Shown here piece after piece: positions 61,768-64,000 of a DNA stretch of 64,000 nucleotides. A model generated the notes under the pieces. It worked only from the letters and a program-made list of their open reading frames with translations. It was not told the DNA's origin and ran no database searches. Origin of the DNA: Caulobacteraceae bacterium (GTDB lineage Bacteria > Pseudomonadota > Alphaproteobacteria > Caulobacterales > Caulobacteraceae); assembly GCA_947475415.1 (NCBI GenBank), contig CANJLH010000004.1, forward strand, positions 186,001 through 250,000, written 5' to 3'. The translations under genes were made by a program, and so were the position numbers. Position 1 is the first letter of the stretch. The number at the start of each line of letters is the position of its first letter.

Positions 61768-63103
61768 GCTGGTGCCGGCCAAGGTGATCGCCGAGGACCA
61801 GTCGGTGTTCTACCTGAAGCGCTGCCGCGAGCACGGCGTCCAGAAGACCCTGATCGCCGATGACCTCAACTATTGGAAATCGCAGCAGGACTGGCTGAAG
61901 CCCGGCGACCGGCCGCTGGCCGTGCAGACCCGCACCGATCACGGTTGTCCCTATGACTGCGGCCTGTGCCCCGACCACGAACAGCACTCCTGCCTGGCCA
62001 TCGTGGAGATCAATGAGGCCTGCAACCTCTCCTGCCCGGTGTGTTTCGCCGACTCCTCGGTGAAGCGCGAGGCGCACCGGCCGCTGGCCGAGGTGGCGCG
62101 GATGCTGGACATATTGGTGGAGTCCGAGGGCGAGCCGGACCTGGTGCAACTTTCCGGCGGCGAGCCCACCCTGCATCCGCAGTTCTTCGAGATCCTTGAC
62201 GCCGCCAAGGCCCGCCCGATCCGCCACCTGATGCTCAACACCAACGGCCTGCGGATCGCTCGGGAGGCCGGGTTCGCCGAGCGACTGGCGAGCTACATGC
62301 CGGGGTTCGAGGTCTATCTGCAGTTCGACAGCCTAAAGCGCGAGGCGCTGATGAACCTGCGCGGCGCGGATCTGGTGAAGGTGCGCACCCAGGCTCTGGA
62401 AGCCCTGGAGCGCAACAACATCTCCACCACCCTGGTGGTGACGCTGAAGAAAGGCGTCAATGACGATGAGGTCGCCGACATCATCCGTCACGCGCTCACC
62501 TGGCGGTGCGTGCGCGGGGTGACATTCCAGCCGATCCAGGACGCAGGGCGCAATGACGGCTTCGATCCGCGCGCCCATCGCATGGTGTTGACGCAGATCC
62601 GCCGGCGCATCGCCGAAGCGGGGGTGTTCGCGCTCGAGGACCTGATCCCCCTGCCCTGCAATCCCGACCAGATCTGCATCGGCTATGGCCTGCGCCAGGG
62701 CGAGACGGTGACGCCGGTGACGTCGATGTTGCCCCGGGAATTGTTCGTGGCCGCGGCGCCCAACACGGTGACATTCGAAGGCTATCCTGAACTCAAGCGG
62801 CAGGTGTTCGACCTGTTGTCTCTGTCCACCGCCCAAGCCGACACATCGGAGAAACTGGCCGGACTGCTCTGTTGTTTACCTGAGGCCGCGATCCCGCAGG
62901 AGATCGGCTATGAGCACACCTTCCGGGTGGTGATCAGCCAGTTCCTGGACCGGTTCAATTTCGATCTGGGCGCGGTGAAGCGCTCCTGCGTGCACTTCGT
63001 GCAGCCGGACGGGCGGATCATTCCCTTCGACACTTTCAACACCTTCTATCGGCCAGGCGCCGCCGGGGCGGGCGCGCTGGCGCGGGGGCGCGGCGAGACA
63101 TGA
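61661..63103 (+). CDS. radical SAM enzyme, tetraether lipid synthase (Tes/MJ0619)-like
   Basis: A 480-residue protein. A Cys cluster at the N-terminus (C31xxC34, C55) precedes GCPYDCGLCPDHEQHSC (C96, C100, C103, C111), followed by the radical SAM cluster ACNLSCPVCF (C121xxxC125xxC128) and LSGGEPTLHPQFFEIL. The combination of CPYDCGLC with a radical SAM motif is as I recall it in MJ0619-type enzymes that join lipid tails. The C-terminus lacks a known domain. It is cotranscribed with the Lgt-like gene. Function in lipid modification is inferred. Confidence 0.7.
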   Translation: MDGSTGARTLPGIVGRKSAPYLFLGQTTSLCETCLKLVPAKVIAEDQSVFYLKRCREHGVQKTLIADDLNYWKSQQDWLKPGDRPLAVQTRTDHGCPYDCGLCPDHEQHSCLAIVEINEACNLSCPVCFADSSVKREAHRPLAEVARMLDILVESEGEPDLVQLSGGEPTLHPQFFEILDAAKARPIRHLMLNTNGLRIAREAGFAERLASYMPGFEVYLQFDSLKREALMNLRGADLVKVRTQALEALERNNISTTLVVTLKKGVNDDEVADIIRHALTWRCVRGVTFQPIQDAGRNDGFDPRAHRMVLTQIRRRIAEAGVFALEDLIPLPCNPDQICIGYGLRQGETVTPVTSMLPRELFVAAAPNTVTFEGYPELKRQVFDLLSLSTAQADTSEKLAGLLCCLPEAAIPQEIGYEHTFRVVISQFLDRFNFDLGAVKRSCVHFVQPDGRIIPFDTFNTFYRPGAAGAGALARGRGET

Positions 63104-63378
63104 CGATGGAACCTGAACGTCCACTCGGAACGCTGGTGCGGCTCTGGGGGGCCCTCCTGGTGACGGTGGGGGCGATTGTGGCGGCGACCTGCGGCGGCTG
63201 TACGGCGCTGTTTGTGTTTGCGATCCTGGCGGACGCAGTCTCGCGCGGAAACACCGGCGACCTCGGAATGCTGGTGCTGTCGCTGCTTGGACTCATTCCA
63301 ACGGTGATCGGGCTGTTACTGTTCCGCGCCGGAATGGCGCGACTGCGCAGATCGTCGGAGGCCGCGTCAGATGAGTGA
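63100..63378 (+). CDS. small membrane protein, paralogue 1
   Basis: A 92-residue protein with two membrane segments around LVTVGAIVAATCGGCTALFV near residue 20 and SLLGLIPTVIGLLLF near residue 61. The start overlaps the radical SAM stop (ATGA), so it belongs to the same operon. It shares GAIV..TCGGCT and the second segment with the next gene. Confidence 0.65.
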   Translation: MTMEPERPLGTLVRLWGALLVTVGAIVAATCGGCTALFVFAILADAVSRGNTGDLGMLVLSLLGLIPTVIGLLLFRAGMARLRRSSEAASDE

Positions 63379-63646
63379 TACGCCACCCCAGCAAGCGACC
63401 GCCGCGCAGAAATTCTTTGGCGGCCTGATGATGGCCATCGGCGCGATCGTGACCCTGACCTGCGGCGGCTGCACGATCGCACTCATCGCGACCGGAATGC
63501 CGGAGCTCCTGAAGGAAATCAGCCGCGGCCAATTCGGGATGCTGGCGAGCCTGCCCATCCTTCTGATCGGCATTGTGCCGGCATTGGTAGGCGTGCTCAT
63601 CTTCCGCGCCGGCCTCAGCCAGTTCAGGCCGCCGCGGCTGAAATAG
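63371..63646 (+). CDS. small membrane protein, paralogue 2
   Basis: A 91-residue protein, MSDTPPQQATAAQKFFGGLM, with segments IGAIVTLTCGGCTIALIAT and SLPILLIGIVPALVGVLIF. The shared TCGGCT motif and FRAG tail (IFRAGLSQF versus LFRAGMARL) show a tandem duplication with paralogue 1. It overlaps it by 8 nt. Function unknown. Confidence 0.65.
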   Translation: MSDTPPQQATAAQKFFGGLMMAIGAIVTLTCGGCTIALIATGMPELLKEISRGQFGMLASLPILLIGIVPALVGVLIFRAGLSQFRPPRLK

Positions 63647-63658
63647 CTGTGGTTGCGG

Positions 63659-64000
63659 TCAGGCCTTCACCATTCCCTCGAGCAGGCTCTGGACCAGGAC
63701 GGCCAGCAGGACGTTCGGTTCCGCCCAGTTGAAATGCGGTCGCGCGATCAGCATGGCGATCACACCATGAACCGCCATCCAGGTCGCCTGAGCCACGGCA
63801 TCCGGTTCGTCGCTGCGCAGCCGACCGGCCGCGGCGAGTTCGCGGACCAGTTCCAGATAGATGAAAAAGGCCTGGTAGCTCAGATCGGCGTTTTCCTGCG
63901 TCCACATCTCGGCGCCGACGCGGGATTCTATGTAGACGAGGCGGTAGGCGTTCGGATGCTCCAGGGCCCAGCGGATATAGAACTCACCGATCTGGACCAT
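63659..64000 (-). CDS. TetR-type regulator, C-terminal part (cut by right edge)
   Basis: The 113 residues visible (MVQIGEFYIRWALEHPNAYR ... QATWMAVHGVIAMLIARP) form a helical ligand-binding domain of the TetR/AcrR kind; the WMAVHG helix is typical of the WHG-type C-domain. The N-terminal HTH lies outside the window. It converges on the small paralogues, with 12 nt between the stops. Confidence 0.65.
   Translation of the reverse strand: MVQIGEFYIRWALEHPNAYRLVYIESRVGAEMWTQENADLSYQAFFIYLELVRELAAAGRLRSDEPDAVAQATWMAVHGVIAMLIARPHFNWAEPNVLLAVLVQSLLEGMVKA

Noticed and set aside
1-64000. CRISPR arrays
   Set aside because: No series of regularly spaced 24-40 bp direct repeats was seen on reading; the repeats found are the att repeats and short motif clusters.

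Overview
The window is high-GC bacterial DNA that most likely comes from a member of the Caulobacteraceae (Caulobacter/Phenylobacterium type, Alphaproteobacteria). The main support is an eight-gene locus at 51.6-60.6 kb whose products and order match the Caulobacter holdfast synthesis cluster (hfsE-F-G-H, hfsC-B-A, hfsD). The short adenylate kinase, the alphaproteobacterial N-terminus of RpoA and the spc/S10 ribosomal locus agree. All calls are from reading the sequence and from memory of protein families; no database search was run.

Layout. (1) 1-12.9 kb, minus strand: a nearly complete S10-spc-alpha ribosomal protein locus, rpsJ through rpoA (cut by the left edge), including secY and adk. 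Sigma70-like promoters lie before rpsJ and before rpsM. (2) 13.2-14.7 kb, minus: tRNA-Tyr, tRNA-Gly and tuf, ending in a strong rho-independent terminator. (3) 14.9-24.4 kb: an RlmB-type rRNA methyltransferase, a TerC-family membrane protein, metG, a DUF1761 protein, a candidate polymorphic-toxin/immunity pair, and a four-gene polyamine ABC transporter with overlapping stop/start codons.

(4) 24.44-33.29 kb: an 8.8-kb integrated element bounded by 50-bp perfect direct repeats that contain the 5' half of tRNA-Thr. It carries a tyrosine integrase, an AlpA-like regulator, a Toprim primase-like protein, a RepA/AAA_25-type helicase, a repeat cluster that could be an origin, an XRE-type regulator with a divergent operator-promoter region, and a small-terminase (TerS) gene. 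It has no large terminase, portal, capsid or tail gene. This gene set resembles a phage satellite rather than a prophage.

(5) 33.3-36.1 kb: a metallophosphoesterase, a possible 2OG-type oxygenase and a nitronate-monooxygenase-like protein. (6) 36.5-42.4 kb: a divergent signalling module made of a Sel1-repeat membrane protein and a vWA protein on the minus strand, and an atypical kinase, a PP2C phosphatase and a PrsW-like membrane protease on the plus strand. It looks like a TerY-P triad with an added intramembrane protease. The kinase and the protease appear to share a C-terminal module. (7) 42.6-51.4 kb: an amidase, a D-aminoacylase-like amidohydrolase, a Nudix hydrolase, a sterol desaturase remnant, a large tannase-like protein with a PKD-like end, a DEAD-box helicase, a small membrane protein and tRNA-Ser.

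(8) 51.6-60.6 kb: the holdfast polysaccharide locus, with initiating transferase, flippase, glycosyltransferase, deacetylase, polymerase, a BY-kinase-like protein, a chain-length protein and an export lipoprotein. (9) 61.0-64.0 kb: an Lgt-like membrane protein overlapping a radical SAM enzyme that resembles tetraether lipid synthase, two tandem small membrane paralogues, and the C-terminal part of a TetR-type regulator cut by the right edge.
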